Shown: piece after piece, positions 9,233 through 17,993 of the stretch
Layout of the letters: each line of letters opens with the position of its first letter
Position numbering within the stretch: position 1 is the stretch's first letter
DNA from: Bryobacterales bacterium
GTDB lineage: Bacteria; Acidobacteriota; Terriglobia; Bryobacterales; Bryobacteraceae
Direction of reading: 5' to 3'
Assembly: GCA_003132865.1 (NCBI GenBank)
Contig: PKYZ01000196.1
Span: forward strand, 10,532 to 69,822
Length of the DNA stretch: 59,291 nt
Translations under genes and position numbers: made by a program
The notes under the pieces: model-generated
Told to the model about the DNA's origin: nothing
The model's input: the letters and a program-made list of their open reading frames with translations, nothing else
The model's database searches: none

Positions 9233-10884
9233 TCACGCGAGCGCTTTCGGCACCACATTCCCAGCCACATCGGTCAGCCGGAAGTGACGTCCCTGGAATG
9301 GAACTTGAAGGTCAGTCGTTTGTGTCCACACCCAGGCAATGCAGGATGGTGGCCTGCAGATCGTGCACGTGGACCGGGTCGGAAACCACTATAGCAGTAA
9401 TCGTCGGTCTCGCCGATAGTGATCCCGCGCCCGATGCCACCGCCGGCCAGCCACACGCTGAAGCAGCGCGGATGATGGTCCCGGCCGTAGTTGGCTTCGG
9501 TGAGCTTGCCCTGGCAATATACCGTGCGACCGAATTCGCCTCCCCAGATGACCAGCGTGTCGTCCAGCATGCCGCGCTGCTTCAGATCCGGGATCAGCGC
9601 GGCGGACGCCTGGTCGGTGCCCTTGCACTGCAATGCCAGGACGCGCGGCAGATCCGAATGCTGGTCCCATCCGCGATGATAGAGCTGCACGAAACGCACG
9701 TTGCGCTCGGCCAGCCGGCGCGCCAGCAGGCAATTGGCGGCGTAAGTGCCGGGCTTGCGGGAATCGGCGCCGTACATCTCGAAGATGTGGGCGGGCTCTT
9801 TCGATATATCCATCAGGTCCGGCACGGACGTCCGCATGCGATAGGCCATCTCGCACTGCGCGATGCGCGTCTCGATCTCCGGATCGCCGTAAACCTGCGC
9901 CTGCACGTGGTTCAGCTCGGCTATGGCATCCAGCATGCGCCGGCGGGTGGCCTTGTCGATGCCGGGAGGGTCGGCCCGGTAAAGCACGGGATCGCTGCCG
10001 GCGCGGAAGCGCACACCCTGGTGATTGGAGGGCAGGAACCCGCTGCCCCACAGACGCGAGAACAGCGGCTGGTCCACATTCAGCGCATTCGCTTGCGAGA
10101 TGAGCACCACGAACGCCGGCAGGTTCTGATTTTCGCTGCCCAAGCCGTAACTGTCAGCGCCGGGATGAAAGGACAGCATTTCCGCCGGTTTTGTAGTCAA
10201 AGAAAAGAACACCCATTGTCGTCGATGCGGTACCCACTCTATACGAGATTCTAGATTCTCCTTGGCTGAGCCCAGGCGGCGGCGCTACGATTGAGCTTGC
10301 GCCAAATGGTCGATCTGTCGCGGACGGAATACCCGTGCAGCGCCGTGCTCCTCATGTGGGTCTCGATACGCAGTGTCTACCGGCTTCATTGGTTCTTCAC
10401 GGCCCAGCTCATCAAGGTCCGGTGTGGCCTTGCTATGCAGCGGGCATCGTCGATTAGCGCCGATAGACTGTACCGCGTCGTTGAATTGGCCCGCCTGGAC
10501 ACGAGACGCCGCCGTGTGTCCCACGGCTCCTGTTCCTGTTGACGGCGCGGAGGGTGCGGACGTGCGCTGATCGCCCTGCTTTCCTGAACTCGATTCGTAG
10601 ACTGGCCCGCCGCCCGTCGTCGATGCCAGCCTATGCATGAGTGTCTGCCGCCGCCAAAACCGGCGCGCCCGTTCCCGTCAAAACCGGCGGAATTGCTGCT
10701 GTCTTAAACCGGCGCTAACACCGTAACTGACCCAGGAGCCCAGGCTGGCCCGTCCGGGCTGCTGCGAGCCGGTCTGGATGAAGGTGATGGCCGGGTCGTG
10801 ATTGATCGCCTCGGTGTTCATGGTCTTGATGAGGCAGATTTCGCCCACGATCTTGGCGTGATGCGGCAGAAGCTCGATTAACAT
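9233..10884 (-). pseudogene. DUF1501 protein gene, interrupted and frameshifted
   Basis: Two segments of one DUF1501 (alkaline-phosphatase-like, often exported) gene are visible. The upstream piece (10884 to about 10720) reads [20 protein letters not shown], then [13 protein letters not shown] and LGSWVSYG. The downstream piece (from about 10151) resumes with LGSENQNLPAFVV and continues through [24 protein letters not shown] and DDYCYS. A 569-bp insertion separates them. Three further frame breaks follow near 9390, 9330 and 9300; reading across them gives [23 protein letters not shown] and HFRLTDVAGNVVPKALA with a stop at 9233. The first part of the gene (about 100 codons) is missing upstream of 10884, next to an inverted-repeat element. 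DUF1501 genes usually pair with DUF1549/DUF1553 cytochromes, absent here. The gene is dead. Confidence 0.88.
10152..10720. mobile_element. Non-autonomous IS with 7-bp target duplication
   Basis: The 569-bp insert begins TGTCAGCGCCGG (10152) and ends CCGGCGCTAACA (10720), so its ends are imperfect inverted repeats that start TGT and finish ACA. Similarity continues inwards: both ends carry a GACAGCA-like block and then TTCCGCCGGTTTTG. The motif CGCCGGTTTTGRCGG recurs just inside the 10720 end. The target duplication CCGTAAC is present at 10145-10151 and 10721-10727. Joining the flanks restores WVSYGLGSENQN of the DUF1501 protein in frame. TG...CA ends, repeated subterminal motifs and a target duplication of this size are typical of IS21-like elements; the family call is inference. 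The interior has no recognisable transposase (a 117-codon minus-strand frame at 10285-10638 is unassigned), so it would need to be moved in trans. Confidence 0.85.
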
Positions 10885-10893
10885 AGGCGCGCG

Positions 10894-11046
10894 GAATTAT
10901 TGAGGCTCGCCTAATACGGTGACAAGACCGCTCCCTTACGGTCGCGGCTCGGTGTGCGGACATGTGCTTCATTCGGAGCCGCGACCGTCAGGAAGCGGTT
11001 CTTGGTATCGAGGAAACTGTCACCATATCAGGCGAGCCCTCAATTA
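10894..11046. repeat. Inverted-repeat element, MITE-like, copy 1
   Basis: About 150 bases form nested inverted repeats. The inner arms are 10927-10950 (ACCGCTCCCTTACGG..., ending CGCGGCTC) and 10976-10999 (GAGCCGCGACCG..., ending AAGCGGT), separated by 25 bases. The outer arms are 10896-10922 (ATTGAGGCTCGCCTAATACG...) and 11022-11045 (TGTCACCATATCAGGCGAGC...). The inner core also appears at 17.9 kb with a different outer arm. It sits just upstream of the surviving 5' part of the DUF1501 pseudogene, where the start of that gene is missing. It could be a MITE or a REP-like dispersed hairpin. Confidence 0.75.
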
Positions 11047-11294
11047 GCACTGCCGCTGAGCCGCGACCGCATGATCGGCGTTTGCCACCAAATAGACGGG
11101 GATCTGCAAAAAGGATGGCCATATCGCTTTTATAAGCCCCGCGATTTCAAAATGTTTCGAACGGCGTGTCCTAAAAACTCACTCATCTCGGCGACCCGCA
11201 CGCCCGCCCGCCCGAAACGCCGGGCACCGGCTTCGAGGCCGATTGGGATCTGATCGAGACTTGCACGGTCGCGGTGCTATAGAATAAGGCGGAA

Positions 11295-12347
11295 ATGCAA
11301 CGCATACCGCTGGACCACCCAATCATCGTCATTGGAGCGGGTGGCATTGTCAGAGACGCGCATCTGCCGGCATACAGCAAGGCGGGTTTCCGCCTGGCGG
11401 GCATCTACGATTTGGAGGTTCAAAAGGCCAAAACGCTCGCGGACCAATACGGTATCCCGCGGGTGTTTGCCACGCTCGACGACGCGGCTGCGGCCGCCAC
11501 GCCAGATACGGTATTCGACGTCGCGGTGCCGGCGGCTTTCACGTCGGATGTGTTGCGTGCGCTTCCGGATGGCCATGGCGTATTGATTCAGAAGCCCATG
11601 GGAGACAACATCGAGCAGGCCCGCACTATCCGCGACTTGTGCCGCGCAAAAAAACTGATCGGGGCGGTGAATTTCCAACTGCGCTTCGCGCCCGCGGTGA
11701 CCCACGCGCGCCGGATGATCGACCGCGGATCGATCGGTGAACTCAGCGACGTGGAGGTGCGCATCACCGCATACACGCCCTGGCAGATGTGGCCGTTCCT
11801 GGAAAAGACGCCGCGTGTGGAAATCCTGTACCATTCGATCCACTACATCGACCTGATCCGGTCGTTTCTCGGCGATCCCCAGGCGGTGTACGCCAAATCC
11901 ACCAGGCACCCCGTGGCCCCGAAGTTGGCCTCCTGCTGCTCGTCGATAATCATGGATTACGGGGACATGGTGCGCGCCAATATCCAGACGAACCACGGCC
12001 ATGCGTATGGCCCCAAGCATCAGGAGAGCTACGCGAAATGGGAAGGCACGCGCGGCGCCATCAAGACGCGCCTGGGCGTGCTGCTCGACTATCCCAGAGG
12101 ACTGCCCGACGAGTTCGAGTACGTGGAACTCGAGGAGGGCGTGCCGCCCGAATGGAAGAGCCTGGAACTCCGGGGCTCTTGGTTCCCTGAGGCGTTCATG
12201 CGCAGCATGGCGAGCCTGATGAGTTACCTCGACGGCGCTTCCGCCACGCTGCCGACATCGGTCGAAGACGCGTTCCGCACCATGGCGGTCGTGGAGGCCG
12301 CATACGAGTCGACCGCGAGCGGCGGGACAAAGGTGAACTATGAGTGA
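11295..12347 (+). CDS. Gfo/Idh/MocA family oxidoreductase
   Basis: A 350-residue NAD(P)-dependent sugar dehydrogenase-like protein. The N-terminal Rossmann fold has [18 protein letters not shown] (near 10-27), and [12 protein letters not shown] corresponds to the EKP motif with its conserved Lys. The C-terminal half fits the family's substrate-binding domain, and [12 protein letters not shown] supplies the usual catalytic His region. No signal peptide is seen, so it acts in the cytoplasm. The ATG at 11295 follows AAGGCGGA. It overlaps the next gene by 8 bases, so the two are translationally coupled. Likely substrates are sugars or inositols released from the glycans attacked by neighbouring GH29 enzymes; the exact reaction is unknown. 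Confidence 0.9.
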   Translation: MQRIPLDHPIIVIGAGGIVRDAHLPAYSKAGFRLAGIYDLEVQKAKTLADQYGIPRVFATLDDAAAAATPDTVFDVAVPAAFTSDVLRALPDGHGVLIQKPMGDNIEQARTIRDLCRAKKLIGAVNFQLRFAPAVTHARRMIDRGSIGELSDVEVRITAYTPWQMWPFLEKTPRVEILYHSIHYIDLIRSFLGDPQAVYAKSTRHPVAPKLASCCSSIIMDYGDMVRANIQTNHGHAYGPKHQESYAKWEGTRGAIKTRLGVLLDYPRGLPDEFEYVELEEGVPPEWKSLELRGSWFPEAFMRSMASLMSYLDGASATLPTSVEDAFRTMAVVEAAYESTASGGTKVNYE

Positions 12348-12870
12348 TCGGCTGAATCCCAATCCCGACCCTGCAAGACATACCGACATCCCGTTGTTCA
12401 ATACGGAAACGTGGTTATATGAAGACTTCGAGATCGGCTGGAGGATCCGCTCGATCCGGCGCACGATCTCGGAAGGCGAGGCCATGCTGTTCAACTCCCT
12501 GGTGCTGGACTGCCATCCCTACGTCGCCGACGAGATCTTCGCAAAAGAGCAGGGCATCTTCGGAAGGCGGCTGGTGGCGGGCTCCATGGTTTTCAGCTAC
12601 GGGCTGGGGCTGATGGCGCACAACAACATCCACACTTTCAGTTACGGTTACGACCGGCTGCGCTTCATCAAACCGGTGTTCATCGGAGACACCATCTACA
12701 CCATCCGGACCAACCTGGCCAAGCAGCCGAAATATCCGGCCCTGGGGCTGGTGCGCGTTTCCTACGAGGTATTCAAGAACGAAGGCGAACTGGCCCTGTA
12801 CTGCGAGCACCTGCAAACCGTGAAATACCGCGATCCGGCGCAGTTCGCGGACCAAGTGGAGAAAAAGTGA
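12340..12870 (+). CDS. MaoC-like hot-dog hydratase/dehydratase
   Basis: This 176-residue protein is a MaoC-type hot-dog fold. Characteristic parts are [20 protein letters not shown], the active-site region [32 protein letters not shown], and [20 protein letters not shown]. Family members hydrate enoyl-CoA or dehydrate hydroxyacyl-CoA compounds in the cytoplasm. Its start lies inside the end of the Gfo/Idh gene, and a GH29 gene follows 39 bases later. Sandwiching a MaoC between a sugar dehydrogenase and a fucosidase is unusual for fatty-acid metabolism and suggests a CoA-bound sugar-derived acid as substrate. It is a paralogue of the MaoC at 22984, sharing the [19 protein letters not shown] block. 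Confidence 0.88.
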   Translation: MSDRLNPNPDPARHTDIPLFNTETWLYEDFEIGWRIRSIRRTISEGEAMLFNSLVLDCHPYVADEIFAKEQGIFGRRLVAGSMVFSYGLGLMAHNNIHTFSYGYDRLRFIKPVFIGDTIYTIRTNLAKQPKYPALGLVRVSYEVFKNEGELALYCEHLQTVKYRDPAQFADQVEKK

Positions 12871-12909
12871 CACCTCGCATCGACGCGCAGCGGCACTCTA
12901 AGGAGAGAA

Positions 12910-14271
12910 ATGAAATCGATTGGCACATCCAGACGCGATTACCTGAAGGCGCTGACCGCCGGCACGTTGTTGACCGGCGTGGCGTGTAAGGAGCAGACGC
13001 CGGCCCAACCGACGGCGGCCGTTACGCATAGTCCGGCCAGCCCGCCGCCCGAGCACGACCGGCGCATCCAGTGGTGGCGGGATGCCAAATTCGGCATGTT
13101 CATCCACTGGGGTCTTTACAGCCAGCTCGGCAGGCAGGAGTGGGTGATGTCGATTGAAGACATCCCCGTGGCCGAGTACGAGAAGCTCGCCAAGACGTTC
13201 AAGCCCAAGCCAGACGCTGCGCGCGCCTGGGCACGGCTCGCCAAACAGGCCGGCCAGAAGTATATGGTGATGACCACCAAGCACCACGAAGGGTTTTGCC
13301 TGTTCGACTCCAAGCTCACCGATTACTGCGCGCCCAAGCAGGGCCCCGGCCGCGACCTGGTGAAGGAATACGTGGACGCCGCGCGCGCGGAGGGCTTGCG
13401 CGTGGGCTTTTACTATTCGCTCATGGACTGGCATCATCCCGATGGCATGCGCTCCAAGGACGACCCGGCCGCGCGCCAGCGCTTCGTCGATTACATCCAC
13501 GGCCAGATTCGCGAGATCCTCACGAATTACGGCAAGATCGATGTCCTGTGGTACGACGTGGCCTGTCCGCTGGACGCCGAGGGCTGGCAATCGGAGAAGA
13601 TGAATAAGATGGTTTTCGAGCTCCAGCCCGATATCATCGTCAACAACCGCAACTGGCTGAAGGGCGACTTCTCCACTCCGGAGCAGTCGATCGAAGCCAC
13701 CAAGGGCGACTGGGAATCCTGCATGACGCTCAACGACAGTTGGGGCTATACTGCCGCGGACGATAACTGGAAACCGCCGCAGCGCGTGGTGCGCAACCTG
13801 GTGGAGTGCGCTCAAGGAGGCGGCAACTACCTGCTCAATATCGGCCCAAAGCCGGACGGTTCCATACCGGAGCCGAGTGTCAAGATCTTGAGCGCGGTCG
13901 GTAAGTGGATGGACAAGAACGGATCGGCGATCTATCAGACGCAAAAGTGCCAGGTCCGTTTCGGCAACGTAGCCGGATACACGCGCAAGGGTAATACGCT
14001 GTATACACACGTGCACTTCTGGCCCGGAGACACGGTGACCGTCGGTGGAATTAAGACGAAGGTGACCTCGGCGAAACTGCTGGCTTCCGGCAAGGAAGTG
14101 AAGTTCACCCAGAAGGGCAGCCAGTTGATGTTCACCGGACTGCCGGCCAAAGCTCCAGACGATCCGGTTACTGTAATTGCGGCGGAGTGCGAGTCGGAGC
14201 CGGTGCAGGATTCGCTGGCTTCGCGGGTCATCGACCGGATCATCGAACTGGAGCCCAAGCAGCAAACGTAG
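12910..14271 (+). CDS. GH29 alpha-L-fucosidase, Tat-type lipoprotein
   Basis: A 453-residue fucosidase. The N-terminus has SRRDYLKALTAGTLLTGVAC: a twin-arginine motif and then a lipobox ending at Cys26, so the mature enzyme is probably lipid-anchored after folding. GH29 signatures are WWRDAKFGMFIHWGLYS (56-71), TKHHEGF (123-129) and KIDVLWYD with the likely nucleophile Asp216. GGNYLLNIGPKPDG closes the barrel. A strong AAGGAGAG lies just before the ATG. It is the third gene after Gfo/Idh and MaoC, in the same direction, and probably shares their transcript. It differs from the first fucosidase in the WYD in place of WFD around the nucleophile. Confidence 0.95.
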   Translation: MKSIGTSRRDYLKALTAGTLLTGVACKEQTPAQPTAAVTHSPASPPPEHDRRIQWWRDAKFGMFIHWGLYSQLGRQEWVMSIEDIPVAEYEKLAKTFKPKPDAARAWARLAKQAGQKYMVMTTKHHEGFCLFDSKLTDYCAPKQGPGRDLVKEYVDAARAEGLRVGFYYSLMDWHHPDGMRSKDDPAARQRFVDYIHGQIREILTNYGKIDVLWYDVACPLDAEGWQSEKMNKMVFELQPDIIVNNRNWLKGDFSTPEQSIEATKGDWESCMTLNDSWGYTAADDNWKPPQRVVRNLVECAQGGGNYLLNIGPKPDGSIPEPSVKILSAVGKWMDKNGSAIYQTQKCQVRFGNVAGYTRKGNTLYTHVHFWPGDTVTVGGIKTKVTSAKLLASGKEVKFTQKGSQLMFTGLPAKAPDDPVTVIAAECESEPVQDSLASRVIDRIIELEPKQQT

Positions 14272-14315
14272 CCTCAAGGAGCGGCGTTGTTTAGGCTCGC
14301 GTGATCCTCGCCACT

Positions 14316-16760
14316 TTACTCATGCCGTAGTGCCACCATCGGGTCCACACGAGCCGCCCGTCGCACTGGTACATATGAGGCCACTAGTGCGACCGCAATC
14401 ATTGCGCCGCCGCCGATCGCCAGCGGCAACGCGCTCTCCCATTTCAAATCGGGGAGAAAGCTTGTTGCCAGTGGTCTGCTCCAAAGGACCATCGACGCCC
14501 CCGCCACGAATCCGGCGCACACCATTCCCAGGACGTCTCGCAGAACAAGCCGGCCTACGCTGCTCGTTGTCGCCCCCAACGCCATCCGAATCCCGATCTC
14601 GTTCGTCCGCCGCGCGACCGTGTAGGCCAGCAGCCCGTATAGGCCGATGCCGGCGAGCACGACGCTCAGGCAGCCGAAAAACTCTGAAAGCGTTGCGATC
14701 AGACGCTCGGGAACAATGTTCGAGTCCACCTGGTCGGCGAGCGTTGTGACCGTCCTCACCGGCACCGTCTTCAGGACGTCCCGCACCATCCGCCGCACTG
14801 TCCCGGCCACCGATTCCGGGTTCACCGTAGTTCGCAGTTCGAACTGATGCAGCAGCCGGCTTTCCTGGAACATGTTGAAGTATATCGTGGGGTACGGAGC
14901 GTCACGAAGCTCAACTGCTTTGGCGTCCCCGACCAGTCCGATGATTTCGTAAGGTTGCTCGCTGCCGAACCACCCGCCGGTCTTCGGGTCCCGGTCGATC
15001 GCAACGTGCTTCCCGACTGGGTCGACGCCGGGAAAATAGTGGCGTGCCATCGCCTGATTGACAATCGCGACGCGAGATCGCCCCACATCCCGGAAGGCGA
15101 AATCGCGTCCGGCGATCAGCGGTATCCCCATGGTTTCGAAAGACCGGGGCGCCACAAAAGTCACGTTTGTCCGCCGCCGATTCTCCGGTTGGTCGACATG
15201 TCCTTCCGCGATCAGGTAACGGCCTCCGGACCCGCAGCCTTGAAGCGGAGTGCAGCCGCTGATTGAGGCCGACCGCACCTGCGGAATGGTCTCCATCCGC
15301 GCCAGCAACTCCTGGTACGGTGCGGCCAGTTGCTCGGGCTTGTACCCGCTGTGGGCGGGATCGAGGGTCACAAGAAGCACATGATCGCTGCGAAAGCCCA
15401 GGTCGAAATTCCGCAGCCGTGCGAGGTGGTTCAGAAATACGGCGGCCGCGGTCACCAGGAAAATCGAGAGAGCCACCTGCGCCGCCACCAGGCCCTTTCC
15501 GAACAAACGCCAAAACCAGGTGTCGCCGCCCTTTCCGGTCTGCCGCAATGCCATTGCCGGCTCCGCCCGGAACGCGTACCATGCCGGCGCCAATCCGAAC
15601 AGAAGGCCGGTGAACAGCGCGATTCCGGCGGTGAAAAGCACAAGGCTCAGGTCGGGGTGGACCTCGATCTCGATGTGCTCGAATGCGCGGCCACTCGCCA
15701 TGATGCGCAACAGGATGCCGATCCCGCAATACGCCACCACCACGCCGGCCGCCGTGCCGGCTCCGGAAAGAAGCAGCGATTCGGTCAGCATCTGCTTCAC
15801 CAGCCGGCCGCGGCCGGCGCCCAGCCCCACACGCACGGCCAGTTCCCGCTGGCGCCCCGCGGATCGCGCCAGCAGCATGCTCGCCATGTTGATGCACGCC
15901 AGCAGCAGCAGCAATCCCACCACGGCCGTCAGCAGCACCAGCGGTTTGCCGTACTGGTCGCGCACACGTACCAGACCCGCGCCCGCCGGCAACAATTCCA
16001 TTCTCGTTTCCACCCGCGGATTCCAACCACGCACGGCGCCTTGTTCCAGCAGGACCTGGTACAGCACGGCGATTTCAGCCTGCGCCTGCTCAATGGTCAC
16101 GCCCTGCTTCAAACGAGCAAGCATGGTGAGACCGACGTGCCCCATCGGAATCCAAAAGTCTGTCCGAGAGCCTACCCGCGGCCCCACGTACGTGCGCGGC
16201 GCGACGCCGATTATGATTTTCGGTGCGTCATTGTAAAATATCCGCTTGCCGAGAATCGAACGATCGCGATGGAACCGCCGGTTCCAGTTGGACCAGCTCA
16301 CCACGGCCACATCTCCATCCCCACTGGCGGGGACATCCTCCGGGCCAATTAACCGCCCGACTGCGGGCTTCAACCCGAGCAACCGAAAGTAATTCCCAGG
16401 TACGTTCTCCAGGATCAACGTTTCCAGATCGGAACCCACCGTGCGCACCGAGGCCAGATTGTCGAACGACATGCCCGTGATACCGGAGAAAACGTGATTG
16501 TGATCGCGGAGGTACTCATACTGCTCCCATGCCCAATACCCTGCCCAATGAAGTTCGTTCGGGGAATCCCGGACCAACTCCACGAGCTGCTCGGGATGCT
16601 CCACCGGGAGTTGGCGCAGCATAACGGTGTAAAACAAGCTGTAGATGGCGCTGTTGGCGCCGATACCTAGTGCCAGCGAGAGGACGGCCACGGCTGAGAA
16701 GCCAGGGCTGCGCCGCATCAGCCTGAGAGCGTAGTGGAGGTCGTTCCAGAGCATATTCAT
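14316..16760 (-). CDS. MacB/FtsX-type ABC permease (two-domain, no ATPase)
   Basis: About 814 residues from the ATG at 16760 (MNMLWNDLHYALRLMRRSPG), which I prefer to 16853 because family members begin at this point; the ATG at 16754 is also possible. Layout: first membrane helix VAVLSLALGIGANSAIYS, a periplasmic MacB-type domain, three helices near the middle (VVGLLLLLACINMASMLLAR), a second periplasmic domain, and a final three helices (GIGLYGLLAYTVARRTNEIGIRMALGA repeats the FtsX motif). This is the duplicated orphan permease type abundant in Acidobacteriota, with no attached ATPase. Roles in lipoprotein or small-molecule export are proposed for relatives but unproven. It faces the fucosidase tail to tail with 44 bases between. 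Confidence 0.9.
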   Translation of the reverse strand: MNMLWNDLHYALRLMRRSPGFSAVAVLSLALGIGANSAIYSLFYTVMLRQLPVEHPEQLVELVRDSPNELHWAGYWAWEQYEYLRDHNHVFSGITGMSFDNLASVRTVGSDLETLILENVPGNYFRLLGLKPAVGRLIGPEDVPASGDGDVAVVSWSNWNRRFHRDRSILGKRIFYNDAPKIIIGVAPRTYVGPRVGSRTDFWIPMGHVGLTMLARLKQGVTIEQAQAEIAVLYQVLLEQGAVRGWNPRVETRMELLPAGAGLVRVRDQYGKPLVLLTAVVGLLLLLACINMASMLLARSAGRQRELAVRVGLGAGRGRLVKQMLTESLLLSGAGTAAGVVVAYCGIGILLRIMASGRAFEHIEIEVHPDLSLVLFTAGIALFTGLLFGLAPAWYAFRAEPAMALRQTGKGGDTWFWRLFGKGLVAAQVALSIFLVTAAAVFLNHLARLRNFDLGFRSDHVLLVTLDPAHSGYKPEQLAAPYQELLARMETIPQVRSASISGCTPLQGCGSGGRYLIAEGHVDQPENRRRTNVTFVAPRSFETMGIPLIAGRDFAFRDVGRSRVAIVNQAMARHYFPGVDPVGKHVAIDRDPKTGGWFGSEQPYEIIGLVGDAKAVELRDAPYPTIYFNMFQESRLLHQFELRTTVNPESVAGTVRRMVRDVLKTVPVRTVTTLADQVDSNIVPERLIATLSEFFGCLSVVLAGIGLYGLLAYTVARRTNEIGIRMALGATTSSVGRLVLRDVLGMVCAGFVAGASMVLWSRPLATSFLPDLKWESALPLAIGGGAMIAVALVASYVPVRRAARVDPMVALRHE

Positions 16761-16900
16761 TAGAATGACATCGCGTGTCCGAAGTTCCCGGCAACCCACC
16801 CACATTTGGTTGTGACCGAAACCGTCATCGTAATCTGCGAGCAGTAATCTCATACGCGGGCGGATGGCGAAAGCGGTACACTGACCTGAGAAACGAGATT

Positions 16901-17875
16901 ATGAAATTCCTAGTCACCGGCGGGACCGGCTTCATCGGTTGGCGCGTAGTGAAGAACCTGGCGGCCCGCGGAATTTCTTCGGTCGTTGCGGACTGGAACA
17001 TCGATGCTTCGGTTCGGGAGCGCCTCCAACTCCAAGGCGGGGACCTGGTCTCGTTCGTCAACTGCGATATCTCCGAATTCCACGACATCGCGCGCATCTT
17101 TCGGCTGCACCCGGATATCACGCACGCCATTCACCTGGCTTACCTGATGAGCGCCGAAGTGGAAGCGAATCCGCATCTCGGGGCGCGCGTGAATGTGCTG
17201 GGCATGGTGAACGCCTTCGAGAGCGCCGTGCAACAACGGCTCGAGCGGCTGGTGTTCACAAGCAGCGAAACGGTTTACGGCGCATCGCAGGCGGTTTACG
17301 GGAACCGGCCCGTGACGGAGTCCGACTTCTGCGCGCCGTCCGATCACTTTTTCACGTATGGCGTCATGAAGATCCTGAACGAATTCATGGCGCAGAAGTA
17401 CGTCGAGAAGCACCGTATCAGTCTAGCCTGCGCGCGGCCGCCGGTGGTGTTCGGGCACGGCCGGAAGCGGGGAGCGGTGCTTTGGGCGGAACATTTCGTT
17501 TCGCTGCCCGCTGTGGGCAAGCCGGTTTCGCTGCCGTTTTCGGCCGCGAGCCGGGATTGCTGGGTCTATGTGGACGACTGCGCCGAACAACTGGTGCGCC
17601 TCGCGTTGAAGCCGCAACTCTCGCATTTCGCCTATAACTCGAGCGGCTATTCGGTTTCGGCAGGTGAATTCGCTGGCCTCGTGCGACGTTGGCTGCCCGA
17701 TGCCGAAATCGCTTTCGACGAAAGCAAGCCGGCGACTCCGCTGGTGGACGACCTGGACGGCGCACGCATGATCCGGGAGACCGGCTTTACCCCGCGGCCG
17801 CTGAGCGATGCGATTCTGGCCCACATCAACGAGGCGCGCGCTGAGGCTTGCCTGCCTCCCGTAGGCGGAACGTAA
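16901..17875 (+). CDS. NAD-dependent sugar epimerase/dehydratase
   Basis: A 324-residue extended short-chain dehydrogenase. The start at 16901 gives MKFLVTGGTGFIGWRVVKNL, the nucleotide-binding glycine motif, right at the N-terminus; the open frame extends further up but without family similarity. VFTSSETVYG carries the catalytic Ser/Thr and YGVMK the Tyr-x-x-x-Lys pair. Family members epimerise or dehydrate nucleotide sugars or reduce ketosugars in the cytoplasm. It is followed after 118 bases, which contain an inverted repeat, by the MetE-like gene. It may be the first gene of the downstream operon or separately transcribed. Confidence 0.88.
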   Translation: MKFLVTGGTGFIGWRVVKNLAARGISSVVADWNIDASVRERLQLQGGDLVSFVNCDISEFHDIARIFRLHPDITHAIHLAYLMSAEVEANPHLGARVNVLGMVNAFESAVQQRLERLVFTSSETVYGASQAVYGNRPVTESDFCAPSDHFFTYGVMKILNEFMAQKYVEKHRISLACARPPVVFGHGRKRGAVLWAEHFVSLPAVGKPVSLPFSAASRDCWVYVDDCAEQLVRLALKPQLSHFAYNSSGYSVSAGEFAGLVRRWLPDAEIAFDESKPATPLVDDLDGARMIRETGFTPRPLSDAILAHINEARAEACLPPVGGT

Positions 17876-17979
17876 TGTGGTGTCCCGCGCTAAACGCGTC
17901 ACCCGCTCCCTCACGGTCGCGGCTCAGAATCGGCACTTCAGAGCCGCGCGCGTTAGCAAGCGGTACGCCGGACACCACC
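17876..17979. repeat. Inverted-repeat element, copy 2
   Basis: Outer arms GTGGTGTCCCGCG (from 17876) and CGCCGGACACCAC (to 17979) enclose a core of CCCGCTCCCTCACGG...GCGGCTC (17901-17925) and GAGCCGCGCGCG...AAGCGGT (17941-17964). The core matches the one at 10927-10999, but the outer arms differ. It fills the gap between the epimerase and the MetE-like gene and could fold into a long hairpin in the transcript, affecting stability or read-through. Confidence 0.75.
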
Positions 17980-17993
17980 CCTAGAGAAATCTG

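Noticed and set aside
10285..10638. Possible transposase inside the 569-bp element
   Set aside because: The 117-codon minus-strand frame has no DDE, istA or istB features that I can recognise, and a plus-strand frame of similar length overlaps it.
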